DNA of 64,000 bases from Dicaeum eximium (Eukaryota > Chordata > Aves > Passeriformes > Dicaeidae): assembly GCA_013396995.1 (NCBI GenBank), contig VWZP01005600.1, positions 806,001-870,000 on the forward strand, written 5' to 3'. Within the stretch, counting starts at the first letter, position 1, and each line of letters starts with the position of its first letter. The notes below the pieces were generated by a model. It did not search any database and had not been told where the DNA came from. It saw nothing but the letters and a program-made list of their open reading frames with translations. This document shows, one piece after another, positions 23,991 to 35,177 of the stretch. Made by a program: the position numbers and the translations under genes.

Positions 23991-24861
23991 TCCTCTGAAA
24001 AAGAGAATTCATCCTTTAAAAACTACTGCAAAGGAGAAAACTACTCGTATTTATTTGAAAACTATTCATTGTACTTATCAATCCATTGAGGGAGAAAAAG
24101 TTTCCTTTGCAGTATGATACTTGACATCAACTTCTGTGTGAGAATTTCCTTCCCCATCCATCCCTGACTACCTGCAGTGGTATCCCCTGAGGTTAAAGCA
24201 GGCTGTGATGCCTGTGAAAGGTTTGTTATAGCCCCCGTGGCATCCCACCAGTGCCTCTCCAATCACCTGAAGAAGCAGCTGAATGTACAACCAAACCTAT
24301 GGCTAGTGAGGATTAATGTCACAGAAAAGTAAAACATGGATTGGTTTTCGTGTGACCGATAGTGCATATATTCCTCAGAATCACAGCAGAGTCCAGAGGG
24401 ACATTTCATGCAGTTCAAACAAGCAACTCATGCAAACCATCTGCAGCTTAACCACATGACAGACCCAGAGGTGATTTCAGAGTTGCCAGTGAAACAAACT
24501 CTGATTCCTCCCAGAGAGACAAATACTGCTGCAAAACAATGCTGAGCGTTTCACACCTTGGCGTGGGCCTTGTGAGAGCTGACCAAAGGAAAAGGAGAAT
24601 AAAGTAACAAAGAAAATAAGAGCTAAAGAAGAAACTAAATCAAACTTTTAAAAAACCCCCGAAGCTAGAAGATAATGCACAAAGTAAAATCACTCTTTGT
24701 TGCATAACACCCTGCTTTCTCTCCAGCTAGTAGGGTTATGTACTGTACAGGCACCAAATTTTGCATTTTTGACTCTCGGCTAAGAGTTGTACAATGCAAG
24801 ATGCAAACTGAATGTGGAAATAGGTATTAAATGCTGAAGGTTCTTGGGGTTTTTTTATCTG
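23991..24861. other. Unique sequence, no gene recognised
   Basis: Frames are short, and no dispersed repeat or RNA gene was recognised. Confidence 0.45.
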
Positions 24862-24886
24862 TGACGTCAATTTTTTTAAAAAATTG
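24862..24886. promoter_or_regulatory. Perfect CRE motif abutting a 19-bp palindrome
   Basis: TGACGTCA (24862-24869), the full palindromic cAMP-response element bound by CREB/ATF proteins, shares its last two bases with the 19-bp palindrome CAATTTTTTTAAAAAATTG (24868-24886, centre T at 24877). A full CRE contains a CpG and is uncommon in CpG-poor DNA. There is no promoter or gene start nearby, so activity is unproven. Confidence 0.3.
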
Positions 24887-24914
24887 CTGATGGATCCAAA
24901 CTGGTATAAAAGGG

Positions 24915-25035
24915 AATAATCATAGTACCCCTTAGGTTGGAAAAGACCTTTAAGATCACTAAGTCCAAATGTTGACCCAGCACTGCCAAGGCCATCACTA
25001 AACCACGTCCCTGTTTGGCTGACATGACCTGATAT
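24915..25035 (-). mobile_element. CR1 LINE 3' end (minus strand)
   Basis: The plus strand reads AATCATAGTACCCCTTAGG, then GTTGGAAAAGACCTTTAAGA, TCACTAAGTCC and AAACCACGTCCCTG. This is the reverse complement of the CR1 3' end with its characteristic terminal words. The fragment is short and 5'-truncated, like most avian CR1 copies. A 165-codon minus-strand frame (24736-25233) runs through and beyond it and is not a CR1 protein. Confidence 0.85.
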
Positions 25036-26088
25036 GATGCACCACAAGATGACTCCTGAGTTTAAAGAAAGAAAAGATCCCCCAACAGGCTTTATCAGTT
25101 TCAGTGACTCATACACTGACTTGCTTCTGGACCTCCCTGTAGGAATTACTGCATTTTCTCTGTCTCTAAATTCTGATATAGTGAATGGTAGCAGGCCTGG
25201 AATGTGCCTTTTAATAGTGAACGCCTCATCCAACTGCTTTTACTTTGTGAAGATAATTTTCTAGCAAAGCTGTACAATATAGTTCCTTCCTTCTTGGAAG
25301 TCTCTGTGTTCTCAGTTGCTATTTCAAATTAACCTAGATATGGAGATTAAACAACCATTTGGGAAAAAGTGCTAATCAGAGGGAAATAACACTGTCTAGT
25401 GTTTCTCAGCCAGAGTGGCTTTGGTGGGGATTAAGTCTGTAGCACAGAAAACAGAGATGACTCTCAGAAATAAGAAATGAAACCATCTATTTTCTGTGAC
25501 CTCCTACAATAAACAAGGCTTGAGCACAGCAGCTGTGAGAATCCCCTGCATATGCTGGCTGATGGCAATGCAGGGTGAGTTGATTTCAGGCCGTTTCCCC
25601 TGTGAATGACTGCAGAGCTGGCTTATTCATTCTGTGGCCGCATTCCAGTGCCAAGGTTTATCTCCCCAGCCTCACAATCCTCTGTGCACACAGCTCTCCA
25701 CAGGAAGTCCCAAAGAAAATTCTCTTCATCGCTACAAAACTGAGTGCACAGTTGGCTTTTGCAACCAGCATCCTTTTCCCACCCCTTGCTGAGACTGGGG
25801 TCTCACAGAGGGGACCCTTGGTGTCCAAGGGACTGAGTGTTCCTGAGGATGGACAAATCAGACTCAGAAATCTGAGGACAAGCCTGTGCTGTTAAAATTG
25901 TCCTTATGGCCAAAGGAAATGGACTTCACAGTCAAATAGAAATACAAGGAAAAACTGTGGGTGGTTTTGTGGGTACCACCCTAAGCAGGGAACCAACCCC
26001 CCAGGGCCCTTTTGGGAGTAATTCCCTTGTGAGTTCTTGAGCTAGGTGTGAGACACAGGCACAACTCAAGGTTTCTGTCTTTGGTCTC
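25036..26088. other. Unique sequence, no gene recognised
   Basis: Short frames only (97 codons at 25602-25895). GGGTGGT (25959-25965) and ACCACCC (25975-25981) form a small hairpin just before the LTR-like segment. They may belong to retroviral internal or flanking sequence. Confidence 0.4.
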
Positions 26089-26620
26089 TGGTTTATTTTT
26101 ATCTTATCTTTGTTTGCCTGAGGATCAGACTTAACATACAAGAAGCAAGCTACAAGAGGGGCAAAAATGGCCTCGAGAATCTCAAACCAAGGCCTTTTAA
26201 AGATATAATATCCAATTGTCTCTTCACACGTATATTGTTTTTACTTTATTACCAATAACTTCTTCTAATCTACATATGTGGCCTCTGTGTCACTATTATT
26301 CTAAACCAGTAACTATCTGCCACCTACACTACAGAACATGGAGTGAAAGAAGAAGAAGAAGAAGAAGAAACCACACCCAAAATCTCCATTTTGGGTCCCT
26401 TTCACTCTCATATTAGATCCTAAAAATCCTAGACCTTTTGTCTAACACTCACTATTACTATCACTATCATCTATTTCACACTTTATGTTCTAACTCATCC
26501 CAAAGCCTTGGCAACTTTTTCCAGGGATGCAGATTAAAAGCAGTATTCTGCTGAGTGCCAGAACCTTCCAAAAAAGACAGAGACACACTCTCTGTGTCTT
26601 GGACTCCCACAAAAAACAAA
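26089..26620 (-). mobile_element. LTR-like segment of an endogenous retrovirus (minus strand)
   Basis: On the minus strand the segment would end with AATAAA (complement of 26092-26097) followed at once by CA (TG at 26089-26090). The interior is rich in A/C/T with few G on the plus strand, as in songbird ERV LTRs, and ends in the part with AAAAGCAGTATTCTGCTGAG (near 26536) that resembles LTR sequence I know from passerines. No retroviral gene is present. No target-site duplication was found and the right limit is approximate. A (GAA)7 microsatellite lies inside. Confidence 0.45.
26349..26369. repeat. (GAA)7 microsatellite
   Basis: Seven uninterrupted GAA units within the LTR-like segment, a likely length polymorphism. 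Confidence 0.9.
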
Positions 26621-29600
26621 AGAAATCATCTGAGCCCCTAGAAGCTGTCCCCAAATTTTAGGAAACAACAGAGATCCTAAATGTCAGGAAGTTGTTGAAT
26701 CTGTGATCTCACACCATCAGAGACAGCAGAGGGTCAGGTGAGACCTTCTCCAAATTTCAGCCATCAGCAGATAGTGCAGAGAGGTCTCTCAGCCTCCCTG
26801 CCATGGCTGATGGGGTCTTCCTTATCAAAAAAAAGATTCCTGTCCCACTTGAAATTTTTGGCGAGTCCTGTGTGCCTCAGCCACGCTTGGATTGGTGCCA
26901 CTGGTCACAGAAAGCTCAGCTTAGCTAAAAAAATAACAACTCCCATATTCAACCAGCCAAATGTCTCCTTCCCTGGCTCTCCTGATTCCTGTGTTGCTGA
27001 CAAGAAAGGCTCATAGCAATATTAAGCCAGTTCTTAGTTTTTCAGCTTTTATTTTGTAAAACTGTGTTTTTCAAAAGAGAATATGAATAATCAAAGTAGA
27101 AATAATGAGACAAATCAGCAAACGCAGTAATTTCTATGTGTAAAATAGTTTCAAATCAGAAATTGGAGTTATATTTATACTAATGACAACCTTAACATCC
27201 TAACAGGCTCCAATTTTTGCATAAAAATGATACATTTTAAATATCTAAAACCTTGATGGGGATTTTATACTGTTTATGTTAAACCAAAAAAGTGAACTTA
27301 AAGTAATCATGTAAATTGAATGATAATAAGAGGTTTTTTTTATATTTTTAGACTGCTTCAAATGAATAATTTAAAAGGCATCAAGCAAAATATTTTATTA
27401 ACATAAAGTTAATGCTATATTTTTATAGTATCTGATTTTCAAAAATTTGTACTAAGGCATTATCATAATCAGCTCATGTCAGTAGCATGCCATTTCACAT
27501 GCTTTTATTTTTCACTAATGTACTCCCTGGCACAGACACGAAGTCTAAACCTTATTCCTGAGCTATCACTACTGCCTTCATTAAAATGTTGCAATTTGTT
27601 CACTTCTACACAAGTCAAAAATAAAGAGGGCCCTGCTCTGTGAACTGAAATTTCTTTTAGGATGTATTCCAATGACGAATTCAAGGGCCCAACAGTGGCA
27701 TGTCCCAGCATTCCCAAAGAGAAAGAAAATAAAAAGAATCAGCCCAGGTGTGTGACACAAAACTGGTATTATGTGGTGAAACCAAGACAATTACAAAATG
27801 TTAGAGAATTCCTTGCCATTCCCTGGCTAGAAAAAAAACTAAAACACCTTGTTCAGTGCCAGCTTAAGGACAGGGAAAATGATCTCACAAGCATAACATT
27901 TGAGTTCTATTTCCAAGTATAATTTCTTTCAAAACAACAACTTACTATGTGGCAGGTATGAGTTTGTAAAACCTCAAAAACCTACATTTAAAGTTGGTTA
28001 AAATGCAGAAAGTCTATAATACATTTAATTTTTTTTTAAGGCATCATTTCATGTAACTTATTCAAATATTTTTTCCAGATAAATAGGGATGCTCTTTTTA
28101 TTTCTTCCATCATCAAAAGTGAAGGACAAATAACACTCTTGTTGTAATCAGACAACACTCATCAATAATCAATGCAGACTTTTTTTTATCTGTGATTGCA
28201 CTTTCTAATCTGTATTGCTTTATTAACTATTCCAAAATAATTGTTTATCATGAATTCTGATATAAATATTCCCCCATTTAGTGGGGTGGAGCATTGCCAT
28301 TGGCTTTGCTGGGAATAAATGGAGAGAGCTGAAGTCAGCCATGAAGAGAAGGAAAGAGGAAGCAATTGCAGACTCAGGGCTATGGAAACAAACTTGGCAA
28401 GTTTAATTACCCTTATCAAAGGACTGGATACTTTGATAATATACTGTGCAAAAGTGCTGCAACAGTTGAGAATAGTTTGAATTAAAAATTCCAATTGATG
28501 GTTTGTCAAAATAAAATATAAAAAGGCTATGAGGGTAAATATGCAGCCTCATGAGTCTTCTTCAGTACTTCAGTGTCTTAATAATCACCAGTAAACATTT
28601 GAAGCCCCCAAAATGTTCAAATGATTAATTTAAAAAAGAAACAAAGCAGGGAGATTTTTTTGAATGTGGAATCCTATGACAGACTTCAAAGATTCCTTGA
28701 AAAGAGAACACTTTGTGATGGAAATATTTTTCCTCAGGGGTTTTCTACCACCATTTGAAATTTTAGATGCTTTTCCCAGAATGTTGTGCCCATTCTATTA
28801 CCATCTTCTCTACAGCAGCAAGAAAATTATTAAAATATGAGAAGATGAAGAAAATCCACAAAGTTGCTTGGTCTCACAAGTTTTGAATTAGGGGAATACA
28901 TGATGTTTTTTCATTCTAATGAAAAAACCAACAGTTTGTAAGGAAAACATCATAAAATTTAAGGCAATAAACTCTTCTGATGCTGTGGGTTGTTTTTGAT
29001 AATATTTCTTTAAATTGTGAATGACACAATAAAGGTTTTTTAAAAATACATCTTGTTATTAAGCACTCCTAGATGTACACTGGAGCTCCTCTTGGAGTTC
29101 CACATTTCTGGCAGTGAAATTCATCCTGTGCAGTCTTAGCTCAAAACCTAAACCTTACTTGAAACACCCCATTTGGATTTTGAAATCTCAGAGGGCTCTG
29201 CTCTGCAGTAACTGCTGTTTCCTAAATATACAGCTTGTGTTGCTTTATATGTGCACCTTTTTACTGAAAAACATGTCTTAAGGTTGTAAAAAATTCAAAA
29301 GGACCCCACAGATATCACTTAGTTCTATAATTTCCTTTACAGAGAACAAAAAAAAAAAAATCCTAAAATAATATACAAAGGACTCCTCAAAACAAACCAA
29401 CAGAATCATGTTCTGATGTTATTTACATAGTAAACAGAATAGTTAATGGAATTTATTACTAGAACTGACTCCAATTCAGATGATCAAAAAATTTCCAGTA
29501 ACTCATAAATAAAAGGAAAAATTAAACACAATGAAATAGCTCTTATTTCTAAAGCTGAGAATTTTCCTATTATAGTCATGTCAGAATATTTTTTCTTTTT

Positions 29601-30727
29601 CTACTCCAATGACATGTTATATTAACATCAATTAATCACTGGAAAAAATGACCAAGTGAATTTTTACATTCCCATTTCCTAAAATCTTTAAACCCAGACT
29701 GAGTGGATTTCCAAAATATACTATTCATAAAAACTCGTAAAAACAAGTCATTCCTCTTCTCCAGGAATAATTAGATAAAGACCTCCTCTGTGCAAAGATG
29801 CAGAAATCAGATTACATGGCCTTTCTGACATAAAATCACATCTCTGACTCCATCAAACTGATGAGCAAAGCACCCAGAAAAATGGAGCCCAGAGAGAGCC
29901 TCATCCATCACCCTCCTGTGCACTGGGGAGGTTCTGCTGTTAATTTGGGACACACAGACCACAGAATGTGCTGTGAGAGGACTCTGTCAGCTGGGGTAAG
30001 GCTGCTGAGCAAATAAACTGCCAGGAAAAGCTGGAATTCAGCTGTGCAAAAGGAGAGCTCTTTGATATGTTGCAGAGGTGACTAACTGGGAACGTTTAGA
30101 AATCATGCAGGCAGAAAAAACCAGATGTTGTCACACAAAATTTTTTACATATTAAGATGTAAATGTCACAAATCGAGCTTGTACTCAAAACTGGGCTGCA
30201 GTGATGATCAACATCCATGCTAAGGGAAAAAATTCATCCATTAGTAGGAAATTGCTGAAAATTCAACTCCATAGACAAATATATCACTTTGATTTTCCTG
30301 CTGCAACATGTCAATATATTAAAAATTTTAAGAGATAGGTTTGCTGCAAGGGTTGGTTGAATGGCCAGCCCCCCTCCATACCCATTTACTCTACTTTATA
30401 AAGTCTCTGCTTTGTAAAACCATTAATTACCAGGAGAATGGCAACATTTTCCTGCAGTTTTATTCACCTTACATTTGTTATATTGACAGCACCTTCAAAA
30501 TAAATATTTAGCTCTAATTCCATTAAAGTGTACCCAAATCACCTAATGGAAAATAAAAACCACTAAAGCTGTGTCTAACTATTGATACACTGTCCTGTTG
30601 TTTATACTACTTTAATTAGAACTTGTTTTATTTACAATAACAACCCCTCTCTGAAAATCAAGGATGTGGGATGTCTCCTTTCAGCTAAACTAAGAGATTC
30701 TCTAACATTGCCCCTTCTTGCTTAACC
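26621..30727. other. AT-rich unique sequence
   Basis: No gene recognised; the longest frame is 107 codons (28186-28509, minus strand) without motifs. The first few hundred bases may still be retroviral flank. A compact block near 28260-28390 (TTCCCCCATTTAGTGGGG, then non-repetitive sequence) has enhancer-like style. GGAGCTCC/GGAGTTCC can form a 9-bp hairpin with one G-T at 29081-29102. A 13-base A run starts near 29348. Confidence 0.45.
28905..28928. repeat. 24-bp near-perfect palindrome
   Basis: GTTTTTTCATT (28905-28915) and AATGAAAAAAC (28918-28928) are exact reverse complements separated by CT. An 11-bp stem with a 2-nt centre can extrude as a cruciform. It is too short for a pre-miRNA. 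Confidence 0.7.
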
Positions 30728-30782
30728 AGATAATCTAGGAATAATCCTATCCTAGGATCCTTCCTAAAGATAATCTAGGAAT
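30728..30782. repeat. 15-bp direct repeat, 40-bp period
   Basis: AGATAATCTAGGAAT occurs at 30728-30742 and again at 30768-30782, with ATCCTAGGAT (10-bp palindrome, about 30749-30758) between. Such short duplications are common in LTR U3 regions, but no LTR was recognised here. Confidence 0.6.
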
Positions 30783-32473
30783 TCTAACTCATGAAGGGAA
30801 AACAAAAGAATTTCAAATAAATAAGCCTGACCTTTTGGCAGTTTGCTGTATTGTCCCCTTTATCCCCTTCTCCAGACAGAGAACAATCAGGATTAGTGTC
30901 TGCTCTGGAAGTTCTGGGAACTGACCAAATCAGACACTGCTGAATCTTCCTGAAATATTTTTTAAAATCTGGCTCAAGGTTCCCCAGCCCTAACTGGAAG
31001 TACAGCCTTGATAAGCTAGAAGAAAATTATTTAAAAATGATTATGCCCTCTTTTTTAGGACAGGGATTTAAAGCCAGAACTGCATTTTTCCTTTTTTTCT
31101 CTCCTCCTGACAGGACAAGACCCTCACTGGAAGTGATTGTGAAAGACTTTGAATCTGGAGTTTTCTGAATAATCAGACCAGATGTTGTTTTGGAGTGTGG
31201 AGACCAGATTTTGTAAATTGAGTGGAAGAGCTTCTTAGAGGCAGAAAGCTCCATGTCAGGTCTCCAGAGGAGAGAGACACAGAGGTGGATGGAAATGGTT
31301 TGGTGGCCTCAGTTCTCTGCTGTTTAATGCAGGCAGGAAACAGGATCCACAGTTTTCTGTGGCCTCCATGCTGTGGTTATTTTCTGCTGAATAGCACATA
31401 AATAAAAGCTTTTATATGTATTTTTGGAAGTAGAATTCTTACAGGGGTGAAATAACTGTAATCAAGAGCAGGCTGAATATGGAGTGTAGGAGGATAAGAA
31501 AGCTTTTCAGGGCTAGAGTGTCCCGCGGAAGACAAGAAAGTCTCAAGTAAAGATAATATTTTAAACAGAGCTTCACAAGAAACTTTCAGATGTATAAAAG
31601 TGCCTTTGGGGTCAATGTGAGAACACTTCTTGCAGGATGTTTACAGGGATATTTCAGGGGTGTTCTCAGCTGTTTGTGGATTTGTACAACCTTCTGTGAT
31701 TGTCTCATCTGAATTAGAAAGCCACGAGCGCTCAGGATAATTCCGCATTGCACCTGCACCTACACAGAGAAATAATTCCTTATCCCTTTGTGCCAAGATG
31801 GAAAAATGTTGGTGGCCCAGATCAAGAATGTGTCATGTACTTGGGGAAGTGATTAAAACCATAAAGAATAGCCAGCAGAGAGTCAATCAGATAGCTAGGA
31901 CATATCTGCGTGCTAAAATTCACATCTGTTTCCTCCTCTCATCCAAATATGATGATCAGATTCAGAATTTTGTCTTGGTCTCACAAATAAAAATTAATTA
32001 AAAGGTAAAAGTGATGAAGAAATGGTGAGTAAACACATTTATATACTACAGTAGGTTTTGTACTATTCCTCTACTCCAGCAAACTGTAAACAACTCTTCA
32101 AAATTTCTTTGTCCACATTGTCAATACGATTTCTCCTTTGTTGTAAGTGCATAAATACTCTTTATCCAGTGTGTACTTACAGCAGTGAGGATGCACCATC
32201 CATGCTGGAGACTCGACATAACCACTCTCAAGCAACCTGCTAAGGATTTCATTCTTTGTGCTTACAATGCTCTGTCATGACTCGAATTCTTGTCTCTACA
32301 TTGTTTTTTAAACAATGGCTTTTCTTTTTTTCCCAGATTGAAATACAAAGCTTCAGTTTTATAACAAGAATTAGTTGGGGAATAATAGAAACGCTGCACA
32401 AAAGGAGAACAAAGTACTCAGATATTTCCCTGTATGTTTTGTTTTCATCCATCCAGCAAAACACAGCTCTATG

Positions 32474-32489
32474 CACACACACACACACA
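32474..32489. repeat. (CA)8 microsatellite
   Basis: Eight uninterrupted CA dinucleotides followed by AACAC. Confidence 0.9.
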
Positions 32490-32979
32490 AACACTCTCTA
32501 GAGGAAATTAGTACAGAATACAAATGCACTGCATTAATATGTGAGTTTTGATCACAGTGTCAGCTGTACCCTTTTCTCCTTAGTACTTAACTTCTCTTAA
32601 CTTTTAAAGTTGAGAGTTCCCATTGAGTGATATTTATCTGGACATCAACAGCAATTTCTCTGTCTTGATTTATGTTATTATTCAGCTCAACAACTATAAT
32701 CTATACAAAAATAATGCTTCATCTGTTGATGATAGTACCAGGAAGAATTGCAAGAGAAAAAAAAAAAAAAAGAGGAAACTGTTAAAAGTTTAGCAAAAGA
32801 ACGACTGCAGTGCATTGAAATTAAACCAGCCACATCCAGCCACTGCAGGGATGTGAGTAACTGTGCATACCAACTGCAGCAATGTGTGCATGGGATGAGA
32901 GATGCACAGCTTGACAGAGAATCCAAAAGAGTGGCTGGTTTGTTTCTTTTCAGTCTTTCCTTAACCTTTGCCTTTTAAA

Positions 32980-33026
32980 CAAAAAAAACCCAAAAAACCC
33001 ACAAAAAACCCCAAAACAATGACAAC
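32980..33026. repeat. A-rich low-complexity tract with CCC interruptions
   Basis: Runs of A broken by C triplets and quadruplets (AAACCCAAAAAACCC pattern), free of G and T for most of its length. Similar tracts occur near 38285, 42511 and 61371. It could be the degraded tail of a retroposed sequence or a slipped simple repeat. Confidence 0.7.
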
Positions 33027-35162
33027 GAAATTCTACAAAGGATGAGATTGCTGCTGGTTAGTCCCGTGGTTATGCTGAAATAATCCTGATAAATCAAGCC
33101 TCGTATATCCTTGTACCCTTTACTTCTTTTCTCATAAAGAGTCTTATAATTAAACTGTAAGATCTCTGGAACATGAACAATCTTTTGTTCTTTGTCTGTA
33201 TGTACTGAATAATGCAGTGTCCTGATTTGTGACTGGGCTCCCAAGTGCTATGATGTAATACAAATAATGAATGAAAGCACTTAATTTTTAATTTAAAATA
33301 AAATTGACAAAAGTGATTACTAATTTTAGACTTATCAACCAGAAACAGCTGGGATCTCATTTTAGGAAACCCCAAGCATCTATGCTCTCAGATAATTCAA
33401 GTGCAGCTGGAGTGCTCAGATTGAGCACCCAATATCCTCAGCCCCAAAATTAATTGAGGATTTTGAAAGTGCTGGCTCAAACATTAGCACATTCCGTTGA
33501 TTATCCTTTTGAGGAGCCTGTTCTTTCTGCATTTGCCAGGCAGGGCAAAGGGGCTTTCTGTTCTTGTCTTGTGCTTCAATAACCCCTTCCTCTTTGAAAG
33601 GACAGGTGCAAACTAAGCCTCACTTGAGGATGCCCAAAGAATCAAACAACTTCTACCTCAAAATATAAATGCATTTCCACTTCTGCCTCATTTCCAGCCA
33701 TGCCATTCCCTGCTCACTTACTGGGCATCTTCCAGTGATTCTCTCCAGCAAAGGGAGCTGGGACAGAGCTGCCTTGGATGCTGCTCGTGTTCTTGGATGG
33801 TCAACAAAGGGTGCTAATGGACATGGCAGCTGGCTTTCCCCCTCTTGAGGCTAAACATTTTCCCTGCACTAACTCCTCACTTGACTGATCCAAGAGCTGA
33901 CAGCTGTGAGTTTGTCCTGAAACCACGTTGCAGTAACTGCTGCCATTTCACAATATAACTCTACTTTCTCATGTGGATTTAGTGCCAAGTACACAGCAGT
34001 TTGTGAGCCACGCAGTACAGAAAAAAGCTGAGAGAAACAAACACATTTCATTTCTGTCTACATTACCAGCACTTTTCTTTCTTTATTCTGAGGCTACAAG
34101 TGGAAACGAACCTGAGGCATTTTAAAAGCTGTGTCTGAAAAATCTGCTTTTGCATGAGTGACAAATGGGTAGAATTACAAACTCTGATGGAGATTTAACT
34201 GGATTAGCTGTTAATACTATATTTTATATTATTATTCACAAGTGTACTTCCAGTCACTTTCATTTGGAATGAGCTGAGAAGTGTTCAGAGAACAAAAACC
34301 TGGGGGATGCCTCTGAAATGATGTGTGTATATTTGATACCTAGCAGTAACTCAAAAGTTAATACAGTAATTTGCAATTTATGATTCTTGTTCCCACTATG
34401 TAAAGGTGGAAGTTTTACTTCTACTTTTTCAGACCAATGAACTAAGGAAAGCAAAATAACTGAAATATGGGACCTGCCAGGAAATTCAGAGACAGCAAAC
34501 TCAACATATGCTGAATGTATGTGTAATACAGTGTAGCAACTGTTGTTACTTCACAGCATTCCCTTGTATTGCTGTTTCAATTTAATTCTCACAGCCTGAC
34601 ATATGACCAAACACTTAGGAGAAAAATTAGCAAATCATTAGTGATTATATTCCATTAAACCTTTAGAAAACTGGACAGTCCACCTGATTTTTGGCAAGCA
34701 AATAAGTGTTTCAGAAGGTAAAGAGCTACTAGGGAATGTTTCATTTTTCTGAGTACTTTGGAAAGGCTTGCAAATCTCACAAAATTCATCAACTTTTAGA
34801 GAAATCAAACAAACAGTCAAGTTATATTCTATTTGCAGCAATTAAATGGCATAGAAAATATTTTCAGGAGCTAAAGATTCAGTCCTAAAATAACCACCAG
34901 AAATAACTCAGAAATGCTAACTCTCAGGAATTCCAGCACCTTTGGAAGACAAGCTCTTTCTCACTTCTGTGCCTGCATATGACCCTGAAAGTCCAAGGTA
35001 ACTGCAGGGGCCACACCTGACATTTCCAGCTCCTGATCTCAGCAGCCAATTCATTTTGAAAGCTAAAATTATTTTCTCTTTCAGAAGTTCTTATAATAGC
35101 TTATTTGTGAAAAATACCAGCGTGAATTGATTCCTTGAAGCCAAAACTCGGGGATGAAGAAA

Positions 35163-35177
35163 ACACACACACACACA
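35163..35177. repeat. (AC)7 microsatellite
   Basis: Seven and a half uninterrupted AC units. Confidence 0.9.

Noticed and set aside
24736..25233. 165-codon minus-strand frame
   Set aside because: Crosses a CR1 3' non-coding end and shows no recognised motif.
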